Part shown: in pieces, positions 32,485 through 42,767 of the stretch
Numbering within the stretch: the first letter of the stretch is position 1
How the letters are laid out: the number at the start of each line of letters is the position of its first letter
From: Metaphire vulgaris
Lineage: Eukaryota; Annelida; Clitellata; Crassiclitellata; Megascolecidae
Direction: 5' to 3'
DNA length: 64,000 nucleotides
Assembly: GCA_018105865.1 (NCBI GenBank)
Contig: CM030832.1
Span: forward strand, 20,772,019-20,836,018
Notes under the pieces: generated by a model
The model's database searches: none
Told to the model about the DNA's origin: nothing
What the model saw: the letters and a program-made list of their open reading frames with translations, nothing else
Position numbers and translations under genes: made by a program

Positions 32485-32745
32485 TCAATTACTTCGCCAT
32501 CCTCGTTCACATATCGGATCACAACTGAAAGTTGATCCATTTTTTCCCGCGTCAGGAGTTGTGTCAAGACAAACTGCAAAAAATACAGCTTTCAGGATTT
32601 CTTGAACAAGACTTTGTCTCACTACAGCTGCGTATGATTTAATCATTTCATTTTGAGAAGGAGGTGACGTATAACTTGGATAGCCTTTCGGGTTGGCTTT
32701 TGCCTTTTCCAAGTGCCTCGAAAGATCTGTATTCCAACGCGCCAC
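32485..32745 (-). pseudogene. hAT transposase segment, inverted relative to its N-terminus
   Basis: Minus strand: NTDLSRHLEKAKANPKGYPS, YTSPPSQNEMIKSYAAVVRQ and LVQEILKAVFFAVCLDTTPD. This matches the hAT/ZMYM transposase section that normally follows the TTF finger (L..HL..A..N..YTSP..QNE.I........I..EI..A.FF....DET.D). The Asp in LDTTPD is where the first catalytic Asp (DET) is expected. It sits head-to-head with the N-terminal part at 31935-32480, so an inversion has occurred within the element. Confidence 0.75.
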
Positions 32746-32749
32746 CAGA

Positions 32750-33150
32750 TTCGTGACTTCCAGGAAAACTCCCTTGTTTTGTGTAATAAAATCACTTCAA
32801 AAGCAAGTGGACAAACACATGAGTAAATTACAAGAAAACAAACAACCTACATAACCCCCGAAGATATGTCAGACATTTAATAGAGGACCACCCTGCATAT
32901 CACCGAAACCACCAAAATAATGTTTAGGAAGGATGAAGTTAAGAATTAACCAAACATAACACACTAAGCTTCAATCATTAAACATACAGTATAATCCATT
33001 ATTGCAAATAACTTGTTGAATGTTCATATTTGTTTTCACGTAAAGAAATCATTATGAACAAATGAAATTATGAAAAACACAGTGAACTGCAAGAAAGATG
33101 GGCAATCTGCATAGCCCCTTCACTGAAGACAGATGTAACAATGCAAAAAT
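32750..33150. other. Intronic sequence, nothing recognised
   Basis: Between the hAT remnant and the BACE exon at 33160-33293. A/T-rich, no coding signal seen. Confidence 0.4.
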
Positions 33151-33159
33151 TAAACTAAC

Positions 33160-33293
33160 TTCTTTGCAGTCCATCTCAAGACTTGTTTCCCCAATATAAA
33201 TTTCTGTAATGATTACTTCATAGTACCACTCCTTATAGATTGGAATGTACTCAATGCACCTGCATGTAGTGAATGATCAACTCCTCCTAAAAT
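33160..33293 (-). CDS. BACE: BACE-like aspartic protease, exon with a 1-base deletion
   Basis: Encodes GGVDHSLHAGAL in one frame and then [14 protein letters not shown]...LEMDCKE in the next, corresponding to BACE1 [27 protein letters not shown]...MDCKE. The two parts meet near 33254, where the conserved Trp codon should be, and one base is missing. The exon is 134 bp, one short of the 135 needed for phase 0 at both ends. The acceptor is TATGTAG at 33294-33295 and the donor is GTTAGT after 33160. The Cys of MDCKE is a conserved disulfide Cys. Everything else in the exon looks conserved, so the deletion is either recent or a sequence or assembly error. Confidence 0.85.
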
Positions 33294-33299
33294 CTACAT

Positions 33300-34360
33300 A
33301 AGATAATTTTCCATAAGCCTTGGTACTTTCAGTGCTAATTAACAGATGTACATTTTCAAAAAAATACTTGGATACAATACTGGGTAAACAAGGCTTAAAC
33401 TAAAGTTCTTAATTATTGATTCAAGAAGAAAAAGAAACTTTATGATCAATAAAATAATTCAGTAGATTATTATGTATCACAGGAAGGAAGTTGAAAAGGG
33501 TAGGAGTAGAAATAAATTGCCTGAAGGGATAGGAATATCCCATTATTTAGGCAACTAATGTTAAAAAGTGAAAAATTAAAATAGATAAATGGCAGAGGCA
33601 AATATTTGAAATTGTGGAAAAAACATATTAAATAAACTATAAGATATAATATAATACATAAAGTACATTATAATTATAATTAGGATTTACAATAAAGATT
33701 AGCAGAAGGAAAGTATAAAAGAAAGGGGCTATATTGGGGTTAATGATATTTAAAAATTTACCGTAATTAAGGAAAGGTTATATCGGAAAATTTATGTAAT
33801 TTTACGGTAGTAGAGGAAAATAAAAGGCGCCATTGATCTTCAACATATGTCAAAAATATCTGTTTTTTGCTAATGAGTCAGTAGATCTCTGGCTGGAAAA
33901 TCATCTTGAGCGCGCGAGATGGAAGGATCATTGATCTTCAACATATGTCAAAAATATCTGTTTTTTGCTAATGAGTCAGATTTTAGCTTCTGGTGCCATC
34001 TCTGGCTGGATTTCATCATCTGGAACTCTCTTCCGCCTCAGTGACATCATCATCAGCGGACCCTCAAGGAGCATTGAACATCATGATTTTGACAGCAGTT
34101 ATAGCGTTTAATAAATCCTAGAAATAATAATAATAATAATAACCAATCTTTTTTAAAACTCCCCACCAATCTTTTTGTGTTATTGATAACAACTAAAAAA
34201 TATTACAAAATTTGACTGGTTCATTGAATTGATTGGGGTATTTCTGTACCTCAGCTGTAATCAGCAGAAAAAATTGTCCTTAACAGCTACGGTTAATTTT
34301 CTGATTCTACTGCTGACAAGGACATGCTTGAAAGAAATGAAGACAATATGAGGGACAATC
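33300..34360. other. Intronic sequence with a ~52-bp direct repeat
   Basis: No gene recognised. CATTGATCTTCAACATATGT followed by CAAAAATATCTGTTTTTTGC and TAATGAGTCAG occurs at about 33831-33882 and again at 33931-33980. The rest is A/T-rich. Confidence 0.5.
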
Positions 34361-34367
34361 AGGGACG

Positions 34368-34595
34368 TGATTTGGGAGGAGGGGCAGGGGGCAACGGCCC
34401 CCCAGATTTTGAGAGAAATTTTTTTGCCAATGTTTGTGTTATTTAGTTTTTAAATGTAAATTGGCTAAATAATAGGCTAAAGAAGGGCTTGATTCACATA
34501 AAATGGCAGACAAGCTAAAACAAAAATAAGTAAGTAAGTAAGAAGTAACGTTCAGATTAATGTGGTGACTCGTCCACAGGTGGGCTACATGAACA
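34368..34595. repeat. Left arm of a long inverted repeat, hAT-like outer end
   Basis: The stretch AGTTTTTAAATGTAAATTGG through ACAAGCTAAAACAAAAATAA and the LINE-B 3' end TAACGTTCAGATTAATGTGG (about 34447-34580) is repeated in inverse orientation at about 36300-36420. The outer part CAGGGACGTGATTTGGGAGG with GGGGGCAACGGCCCCCCAGA resembles a Zaphod-type hAT end. Confidence 0.75.
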
Positions 34596-36240
34596 TATTA
34601 CAGAGTTAAAGTTCATAACTGGTGTGGAACAACCAAGTTTTTAGCCTCTTTTTGAAAATGTTAAGTGAAGTGGAAAGTTGAACGAATGGAGACAGACCGT
34701 TCCAGGCCCTAGTGGCAGCCACATGAAATGCTCGGTCTCCTACGGTACGGAGACGCGTCCTCGGAATAGCCAGTAAGGCAGACATGGCGGATCTCAGGTA
34801 TTTCCGACCTTCCAAGTCAGAGACACGTTTCAGTTCTGTCGTCAGATACGCAGGACCTGCACCATTCAGGCAGCAGAAGACCAGCGTCACAAGCTTGAAA
34901 TTACAGTAATACCTCTTTAGCTCACCCCTCTTTAGGTCGCCAAACTCCTCTCTCGCCATTGATGGGTCATGAACGGATTTCCATTCATGTAAAATAACTT
35001 GTTTAGTTGCCAAACTCACCCCTCGCTCTCGCCACAACTTTCAAAATTCCATGCCTATGTATTATTACCTCTTTTGCTCGCCATTGCAACTTTGCTTATC
35101 TGTTTGACCGTATAGGCCAAGCTCCCGACCGACTGTTTACACGACTAATGACCCTCCACGATGAATACATCTGTGTTGATAATCAGCTATTAACCTGTCA
35201 GCTAATGACTGGTGAAGAGACTGTGGTAGAGGTCTGCACGGGGGAGGGGGCAAGAATCTGATCCCGCCCCGCGACATTTACCTCTCTCCCGCCACTCTCG
35301 CCCCACCCTGCGATGGCCAATCCCGCTTTCCGTGGCTTTTGTCTCCAACCCAGCCGTCCCCATGGCAGCAGACAATGGATCGGTTTAACAGAACTTTTCA
35401 CCTGTAGGCCTACATGCTGCTGTATTACATCAGCAGCAGGTACCCTGGTCTGCATTATCAACATTAGGAAACACTGACGCAGCCTACTAGCTTAGATACT
35501 TTACCTTTACAAGTTTACAGTTTCTCGTGGCCGACCTACTGTCTATATGTGAAATGAAGTGTAGCAACTTGTCATTTGTTCATGAGCTGACCCGTCCCTA
35601 CTGGTATCCGTGAGGCACCCAAAATTCTCATCCCCGCCCCCCATGGGGGGCAAGCCTACTGTAGTTTCAGTAGTGAGCATTGTATTCGTTAAGCCACCAA
35701 TTCGCCTCTTGCCAAAGTTTGATCTCGAACGAATGGTGGCGAACTAAAGAGGTTTTACTGTAATACGTTCCGGTACAGACAGCCAATGTAAGTCACGGAG
35801 CAGTGTTGTATGATCCCCGAGTTTGGCCTGGTAGATCATTCGTGCAGCAGTGTTCATAACCGACTGAAGGCGGTTAAGTAGGTAGTTGTGTATCCCTTCA
35901 AGCGTAGCATTACCATAATCGAGCTTGTTCAGCACCAGTGAGGAGACCAGTGATTTGAGGACAGTAGTAGACACTGATCAGCAAATGCTTCTGATCAGTC
36001 TTAAGGCATTGAAGCACCCTGCAACGGTTTTGGCCACGTGTGTCTTCATCGAAACCATGCAATCGAGATAGATTCCGAGGTTCCTCACTGAGGATACTGG
36101 CTGCACATCAAGTTCATCTATACCAATACAGGTCGATGGTAGTAGATGTTGCTGCCTTTCGGTAGCCATCCAGAGGACTTCAGTCTTGGCAGCATTGAGC
36201 TGTAACCGATTTGACTTCAGCCATCTCGTCATCTCAGCTA
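34536..36240 (-). pseudogene. LINE-B copy with (TTAC)n tail, split by a pogo-like MITE
   Basis: Minus strand from 36232: NRLQLNAAKTEVLWMATERQ, VRNLGIYLD, NKLDYGNATLEG, LRDLHWLSVPERI at about 35770. After the MITE it goes on with KLVTLVFCCLNGAGPAYLTT, LEGRKYLRSA, TVGDRAFHVAATRAWNGL and FKKRLKTWLF. The 3' end has TCTGAACGTTACT and then (TTAC)n at 34533-34550. Taking out 34904-35760 plus one TA makes the frame continuous (PERI-NFKL), so the MITE arrived after the LINE. 5'-truncated after the YADD region. Confidence 0.88.
34904..35760. mobile_element. Pogo/Tigger-like MITE with TA target duplication
   Basis: Ends CAGTAATACCTCTTTAGCTC and, inward from the right, CAGTAAAACCTCTTTAGTTC, followed by GCC-rich text on both sides. 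TA dinucleotides at 34902-34903 and 35761-35762 form the target duplication. This matches the pogo branch of Tc1/mariner. No transposase is encoded. A GGGGG-rich internal segment (35230-35660) may be a further nested hAT-like piece, but its ends do not pair well. Confidence 0.85.
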
Positions 36241-36243
36241 TAC

Positions 36244-36495
36244 ACAGAGTGACAAATAACTATAACTGTAATGTGTTGACGTAGCCCACCTATGGACGAG
36301 GCACCACATTAATCTGAACGTTACTTACTTACTTACTTTTTTTGTTTTAGCTTGTCGGCCATTTTATGTGAATCAAGTCCTCCTTTAGCCTATTATTTAG
36401 CCAATTTACATTTTAAAACTAAAAAGGTTGTCAACTTTTTCGCAAACTTGTCAGATCGAAAGTGTCTTGCCCCCCCCTGAAAAACAGTGAAATGG
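36244..36495. repeat. Right arm of the long inverted repeat with LINE-B 3' end
   Basis: CCACATTAATCTGAACGTTA and (CTTA)n at 36306-36335 are the plus-oriented 3' end of LINE-B. They are followed by TTTTAGCTTGTCGGCCATTT, ATGTGAATCAAG and CCAATTTACATTTTAAAACT, the inverse of the left arm at 34368-34595. Because both the LINE tail and its flank are inverted, this is an inverted duplication of a larger block rather than two independent insertions. Confidence 0.75.
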
Positions 36496-36600
36496 GGACA
36501 ATGCAAACACTGGGTTATGATGCTGAATGCAAGAACAATAGTATTTGAAAAGAAAGACATTGCAGATGAATAACAGTGCCGGGTAGATGGAAACAAGTTA

Positions 36601-37020
36601 GGGCTGTCCATTAATTATGTCAACAATTTTTGGGCAATTTTTAACCCTTTCCTCCCCTTGTCAACAACTGTCAACTTTCAGTGACCCCCCTATAATTATG
36701 TCAAAAACTTTAAATCCCCCCCTAAGACTAGTGGCAGGTCCCCTAAAAAGTTTAGGTTATTATTCTTGCAGCGATGAGACCTTTTTCCATTTCTTTTGTT
36801 CATCAGGTGTCATAATGTGGTGGTGATTACCTTTTTTGCTTGTAAGGCTTTTTCTGTTGTAATAAATAGTATTCCATGAAATTTACTATTTTTTATCATT
36901 TGGAAAAAAATGAAATCATTGATGTCAACTTCTCTTGATCCCCCATCCCCCTGTCAACAACTGTCAAACTTTTTCAACCCCTCCCCCACTAATTTGTTGA
37001 CGTAATTAATGGACAGCCCC
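36601..37020. mobile_element. Harbinger-like MITE with TTA target duplication (family B)
   Basis: Ends GGGCTGTCCATTAATTATGT and, inward from the right, GGGGCTGTCCATTAATTACG. TTA at 36598-36600 and 37021-37023. The interior contains additional internal copies of CCCCTGTCAACAACTGTCAA on each side, giving subterminal inverted repeats. 420 bp, non-coding. TIR starting with G-runs and a TTA duplication fit the PIF/Harbinger superfamily. Confidence 0.85.
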
Positions 37021-37299
37021 TTAGAAATTGCTGAAATCTTTCCCTACCTCGGAATATAACATATCTCTTACACTGCAAAAGGAGGTAATATAAGGGCATG
37101 ATTCAGTGGCTTTGTAGAGCTTATATATACACAGATGAGGTCTGAAAAAGTAAAGCACTATGTTCTTGGCAAAAAAACATGAAAATAATTGGAGGATGCC
37201 AAATTGAGACAAAATGAGATCAACATAACTAGAGGATTAGCATGAAGAAAGCTACTCACAAATGAAAATTCCAATACCTCAAGTTGCTACAACACAGTC

Positions 37300-37830
37300 A
37301 TCATCATCAGTGTTTCTGTCTCTCGACAGGTCCAGGTATCCAGTTTTCCCACTCCGATCGATTGCTTGCTTCTTCTTTGAGTTCCTGATATCCTTTATTC
37401 ATCATCCACTCCAACATCATCTTTCTCGGTCTACCTCAGTGTTTCTGTCTCTCGACAGGTCCAGGTATCCAGTTTTCCCACTCCGATCGATTGCTTGCTT
37501 CTTCTTTGAGTTCCTGATATCCTTTATTCATCATCCACTCCAACATCATCTTTCTCGGTCTACCTCTCACTCTTTCCCTCCATTTTTCCTTCGATTATTG
37601 TTCTTAGTAGAGAGTCATGCTGGAGGACATGTCCCATCCAATTTCTCTGCCTTTTCCGGATTGTATCTATCAGGCTTCTTTCTTCCTCTATTTCCTTCAT
37701 GACTTCTTCGTTTGTCTTATGCTCTGTGTATTTTACTTTTAGCATTTTCCTCCAAATCCACATTTCAAAAGCCTCTAATCGTTTTATATCTTCCTTTCTC
37801 AAAATGTGAAGATCAACAGAAAAGGCGAAA
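37300..37830 (-). pseudogene. LINE C-terminal fragment with a 127-bp tandem duplication
   Basis: Minus strand: MRKEDIKRLEAFEMWIWRKM, NEEVMKEIEEERSLIDTIRK, NWMGHVLQHDSLLRTIIEGK, then the very C-terminus. The C-terminal segment (37303-37430) is repeated exactly in tandem at 37435-37560. This belongs to LINEs with the EAFEMW.WRRML...GRPR..WLD pattern. Immediately to the right, 37802-38000 carries the linker of a LINE on the plus strand. Confidence 0.75.
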
Positions 37831-38005
37831 GAGAAATGGTGGGAGAATAAATGTCAAGAAATAGAAAAGTTACAAGGACAAGGGAAATATGATCAAGTAT
37901 ATAAGGGAGTACAAGATTTAACAAAAAAAGAAGGTATGCAAGGGAGCAGGGCGGGTATTAAAGACAAACAAGGAAATACACTCACAACCCACAACACAAC
38001 ACAGT
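37802..38005 (+). pseudogene. LINE linker fragment between endonuclease and RT
   Basis: Plus frame reads KAKEKWWENKCQEIEKLQG, KYDQVYKGVQDLTKKEG, then AGIKDKQGNTLTT, matching the region before the RT of LINEs (…WW...C.EIE....G..D..Y..V..LT..........IKDK.G.LLT). It is head-to-head with the minus-strand C-terminal fragment at 37300-37830, so a rearrangement joined two parts of similar elements. Confidence 0.6.
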
Positions 38006-38110
38006 CACAACACACTATAGTATAGGTGTCTTTATTTATAATATTTTAACAAGCTTTATATATTTTGAGCCTTGTTCAACCGAAAAAGAAGACAAATTAA
38101 AGTCATATCA

Positions 38111-38227
<117 letters not shown>

Positions 38228-38234
38228 CTAAATA

Positions 38235-38820
38235 AATTAACACTATCATTTCAAAATACAAATATACAAAATTAAAAATCAAGGATGTGAGGCTTGAAGT
38301 AAACAAATTTTAAGCAGCTGAATGTTTCAAAACTTTTTGTTTTCTCAAATATCAATTGCTTAGAGACTATGAACAAGTACTAATCAAACAACTTAGCATC
38401 ATAAACAGATATTAAATACCCGACTTCAAGTTTTATTCACTCTCAAGTTGCATTGTTACTAATTTTTAAATTTGAGCGAGTCCAAAATTTTCCCTCGTAA
38501 CTTGGACTGCTCCTATGCCTAGAGTTTTACTGGAGCTTTTCTGTGAATTCTGATTAGACATCAAGCATTCAAGCTTATCTGGACTCCACTGAACATTATA
38601 AAAACGTACATTTCGTCCCATATTCAAAACTGGTGCACAGTAGTCATCATCTGATCTTATCGTTTGAGAGTTAAACAAGAAGTTCACCACAAAAGAAGCT
38701 TTATAAGCAAACAGGAGACACAGCTAGTGACCACTTTAAAAGTTGATCTAGCTTGTATAAAATTATATAATGCCAGTAGTCACTACAAAAGCAAGATCTG
38801 GCAAAGCACATAACTAAGGA
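38235..38820. other. Intronic sequence, nothing recognised
   Basis: Between the BACE exon 38114-38227 and a LINE copy. The minus-strand frame 38466-38690 shows no known family and no splice or homology support. The part at 38751-38825 belongs to a degenerate repeat (GCAAGATCTGGCA...CATAACTA) that recurs at 40270-40430. Confidence 0.4.
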
Positions 38821-38824
38821 CCAC

Positions 38825-40270
38825 TCATCCTCATCAATCATGCATAGCCGGAGTGGCCATTGCAATTGCTCTCTGTAAAGTTCTGTCCTGAGCACACTGG
38901 AGTGCTTCGGAGGCTGGTAGCCCACAGTCATTACAGATTTCATGAAGCCAAGTGGTTGGTGGTCTTCCTTGAAGTCGATGCCAATCAAGGGCATCTGTGA
39001 CACCATCTTGGACGGATGCAGCTAGGCACAGGGTGGCAGAAGCAGAGGCAGGTACTTCGATCGGGATTCGTGCTACCTGTCCGAAGAGACCAAGTGACAG
39101 GCGATGGATTTGTGAATGCAGTCTCCCGGCCATATTGTAAATAAATATTGTCATTGCGTACAAAGTCAAACCACCTAACATTCAAGATCTGACGCTGGGC
39201 CTTTGTGTGGAATGCCTCAATTTTTTGCCAGTCTCAACTCGTCATAGCTGAGGTCTCACTGCCATAGAGAAGAACTGGGACAATCACAGAGGTGTACTTC
39301 CGAAACATGGTTTTAAGGCTTAGATTCTGTTGTCTCCAGATTCTGTCAAGTAGATTCATGGCAGAGGAGGCAATACCTATGTGGTGAAGACTCGTCTCAC
39401 AAGTTAGCCATGCTGTGCATGTGTGAGCCAAGATAGCAGAATGAATCAACGTGTTCCAGAGTTAGGTGTCTTGATGTGACCAAAGCCAAGGTTATGGGTC
39501 TTTGTTTTAGCCCATGAGATGTGAAGGCCGAATTTGAAGGCCTCAGTTTCCATCCACAGTAGGATATCTCCAAGCTTCTCGTGACTTTCATCAAAAAGAG
39601 CAGCATTGTCAGCGTAATTTAAATCCATAAATGTTTAAACACCAACTTGAATGCCCATGTCTCCATTGACAACCCAGTTCATGATATAGTCCATAGCACA
39701 GCAAAATAAAGCGGGGTCCAAGATACATCCCTGCCTAACTCCAGAAGTAGTGCAGAATTTTCCAGACAGACGTTTGCCAAGGCAGATCTGGTCTGTGGTA
39801 CCAGTTTGAAACTCCTTAATGAGATCTAGCAAGATCTTGGGAATGCCACAGCCTGCCAAGGCTTTCCGGAGTGCTTTCCTGTACATGGAGTCGAAGGCTG
39901 CCTTGAGGTCAATAAAGGCAACACTCAGTGGCTTGCAAAACTCATGATGCACCTCTGATAAAAGACGCAAAGCAAGGATGGTGTCCAGTGTAGATCTACT
40001 GAGAGTGAACCCAGATTGCTGTGGTCGATGAACTTTGTTTAGTTATGGTTGTATCCAAGCCAACAAGACATATGCAAAGACTTTTCCGGGTACCAAAAGC
40101 AGTGTAATCGGACGATAACTCTTACATTCATTCTGGGGTTCTTTGCCCTTGTGCAGCGATACAATAATGCCGTCTTTCTATGCCACTAGTACTTGACCAG
40201 ACCTCCAAACTTTTTGAATGATGGAGTGCAGTATATTGGTAGTAGGGTCAATCGCATATTTTAGCAAGGA
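38825..40270 (-). pseudogene. LINE-G reverse transcriptase and C-terminus
   Basis: Minus strand in order: KSYRPITLLLVPGKVFA (near 40110), FCKPLSVAFIDLKAAFDSMY, TTSGVRQGCILDPALFCCAM, LNYADNAALFDE (YADN in place of YADD), MNLLDRIWRQQNLSLKT, VLLYGSET, LSLGLFGQVARIP and RPPTTWLHEICNDCGLPASE. Frame changes near 39640, 39450 and 39230. Last catalytic Asp replaced by Asn, so dead even apart from frameshifts. The same family is on the plus strand at 41480-43060. Confidence 0.87.
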
Positions 40271-40745
40271 CCGCTGCAAACGCATAATCTGGCAGAGTAC
40301 ATAACTAGCAACCACTGCAAAAGCCAAGCCAGTTTGTGAGCTATTGCCAGTGGCTGCTGCAAAAGTAAGATCTGGCAACGCCCATAACTTACGACCTCTG
40401 CAAAAGTAAGCTCTGGCAGCACGAGTTCTTATAGTAACTACAGCTAGTATGCATGTATGTATGTTTACTGGCCTATTTACAGGGCTTTTTTGTGCCGGAT
40501 ACATCATGGGCCTCGATCAGTTTTCCAACATGGGCAATGTGGAATGTGAAAAGCAGTGATCCAAAGACAGAGCCTTGTGGGACCCTATTGATCCGCTGAT
40601 CAATAGGGTCCCACAAGGATACCTCCTGGGATCAGATGGGGCCTGATTTATTGCCACAAACTAGTGGAGGTCGCTGCTAATGACAGTTGCAAAAGCTGAT
40701 CTGGCTCACAGAGGAGGCTCCAAAGGGGCCCATCCCTCTTATTGA
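40270..40745. repeat. Degenerate minisatellite (GCAAAAGTAAGATCTGGCA units)
   Basis: Units like CTGCAAAAGTAAGATCTGGC and CATAACTAGCAACCACTGC occur several times at 40270-40430, again near 40670-40710, and on the other side of LINE-G at 38751-38825. The LINE therefore appears to have inserted into the array. Confidence 0.6.
40510..40640. pseudogene. Head-to-head RT motif fragments forming a perfect hairpin
   Basis: On the minus strand 40515-40593 reads VPQGSVFGSLLFTFHIAHV, the RT B-motif region of an L2/CR1-like LINE. From 40598 the plus strand reads GSHKDTS/VPQGYLLG-like text from the same motif. The two parts meet as 21-bp perfectly complementary arms (40573-40593 and 40598-40618) separated by CGCT. 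Confidence 0.65.
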
Positions 40746-40829
40746 ATGCTTAGCAACATTCTGTGTTAATAGGCTTTGTTGGGAGATTGAAAATAGTTGT
40801 CTGATTATATTAGAGTTGAATTGAACATT

Positions 40830-41175
40830 GCTAGACTAGATTAGAGTTGAATTGAACATTGCTACACCACCCAAAACATTCTCATTCAATAAGATTCATT
40901 AATTCATTGTTAAATATGCCTATAACCAACACTGAAATTGGTAAGAGAGTTTCTTTATTTCTGGCCCCAAAACATGGAACTTTCTTCCCTCACCTGTCAG
41001 ATCTTCCGAAGAATTGAATATTTTCCGATCTAGAATAAAAACCCTACTCTTTAAATTAGCATATCCTCCATAGCTCTGCCTTGCTGTTTCTCACTATCGC
41101 GGCTTGGGAGGTCATTTTCACTTCTTGTCATCGTTATCGCATAGCCGACTGAGGTTATTGCATCACTCCGTGACC
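40830..41175 (+). pseudogene. LINE-A-like 3' end fragment
   Basis: Reads FSFSAPKTWN-like residues, LPSPVRSSESLNIFRSRIKT and LLFKLAYPP followed by a stop, matching the C-terminus of the LINE-A group (…APELWNSIPASLR...F.SKLKTFLFEKSFPP). Frameshifted near 40960. Preceded by a 31-bp tandem duplicate (ATTAGAGTTGAATTGAACAT at about 40810 and 40841). Confidence 0.65.
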
Positions 41176-42013
41176 AGTGTTGATCACGACTGACCACAGA
41201 GTTGGTAACGTGGGTAGGGAAAGGAGAGGGAGGAAGAGAAGGGGATGAGAAGAGCAGTGGATAAGGGGTTAGGTATGGGAAATGAGGGAAAGGAGAAAAA
41301 GAAGAGGAGGGGTGAGAAGAGCATTGTGTCGTCCAATGAGAACGTGGTTACACAAACAAAGGCAGACTTTGGGAAATTATATATAAAATATTGATATCTT
41401 TAAATATTTTATGTGCTCAGTATATGCAGATGGGGTGGGAATCTAGCTGAGTGGTAATAACCAGCTCTCTTCTGCTGTGCGATGGATTATATAACGAACT
41501 TGGTAACAGCAGGTAATATGGGCATTCAGCTTGGTGATCAATGTTTTACAGATCTTGACTACGCTGGTGATGCAATCCTATTTGAAGAAAGTTGTGATAA
41601 ATTTAAGAATACTCTGGAGAAAATGGAATGTGAGGCTTCCAAATTTGGTCTTCATGTTTCAAGGGCAAAGACCAAAGTTCAAAACCTTGAGTCTGGTCTT
41701 GCGGAGAAACCAATCGTCGTCGGTTCTGAAACTGTGGACTCAGTTGAAAGTTTTTGTTACCTTGGATCAAATATGTGTAGTATGGCCAATTCACATGATG
41801 AGTCTATCCATCGCATAGGCATTGCCTCATCTGTCATGCAAAGCCTTGACCGAATATGGCAGCAACGTCGGTTGAGCCTGCAAACTAAATTTCGGATGTA
41901 AGGATGTCTTGTATTCTAAACATTCTTATATGGAAGTGAGACTTGGACGATAACTGGTCAAGAGTGGAAAAGACTTTAAGCTGTTCACACTAAGGCTCAA
42001 TGTAGAATCCTTA

Positions 42014-42767
42014 GGGGTCGTCCATAAATTATGTAACGCGGTTAGGGGAGTCCGGCCATTTGTTACGAAGTGTGACGATGGGGAGAGGGGGTTCCGTAAA
42101 TGTGACATAACACAAAAAAAATTTTAAGTGATGACCTTGATGATGATGATGACTTCGAGTCCCTGAGCGGATTGTGTTCAAGAGATGCTGGCTGACGTAC
42201 AGAGTGCTGCACGACTCGTGCTGTCCGGAGTACCTTGTCTCTCTTGTAAAGAGACCGCAGTGTAGTGACAGGAAATCGTCGCTCCATTCGAGTCGTAGGG
42301 TCAAACTTCAGGTTCCTCCTCCCTCCAAGACTACTAAGTTTGGAGAGAGATCTTTTACACGCGGTAACCCCATCTTGTGGAACTCTCTTCCTGACGATGT
42401 CACCACGGCTAATACTCCTGAGCACTTCATTAAGAGCTTTAAAATGCATCTGTTTGGGTTGAGGTATAGTCGAGATGTTAAAGCGCTTTTGTTGTAGGCC
42501 TCAGCCTTGTTACAGCACTATAGAAATCGTCCAAGAATGAATGAATGACCTTTGACCTTTTTTGCTTGTCAGGGATTTTTTATAGGAAAAAATACAAAGA
42601 TGACCTTTTTTGCCTTGTCAAGACTTTTCGGAAGACAAAAATGGAGGGGGTTGGCCCATTGTTATGTCATATTTTAGGGGGTCAGACGTTTCATTACGTC
42701 GTGTTACGTAGGTGGAAGGGGATCAAAAAAGTGCCAAAATCGCATTATGTAATTTATGGACGACCCC
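42014..42767. mobile_element. Harbinger-like MITE with TTA target duplication (family C)
   Basis: Ends GGGGTCGTCCATAAATTATG and, inward from the right, GGGGTCGTCCATAAATTACA. TTA at 42011-42013 and 42768-42770. About 340 bp without its own nested LINE-C insertion. The interior carries further inverted GTTACG/CGTAAC words. It interrupts LINE-G. Confidence 0.88.
42139..42544 (+). pseudogene. LINE-C 3' end nested in the MITE, (GAAT)n tail
   Basis: Encodes PERIVFKRCWLTYRVLHDSC (frame broken near the start), KTTKFGERSFTRGNPILWNS, LPDDVTTANTPEHFIKSF, MHLFGLRYS. Then a 3' UTR with CAGCACTATAGAAATCGTCC and (GAAT)n. An 8-bp target duplication ATGACCTT lies at 42131-42138 and 42545-42552. 5'-truncated to about 400 bp. 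Very close to the copy at 55137-56164. Confidence 0.9.

Noticed and set aside
35230..35660. A further hAT nested in the pogo-like MITE
   Set aside because: GAGGTCTGCACGGGG and GACCCGTCCCTACTG look suggestive, but the ends do not pair well and no 8-bp duplication was found.
37262..37702. A 146-residue plus-strand protein with internal repeats
   Set aside because: It is the antisense of a LINE C-terminus with a tandem duplication.
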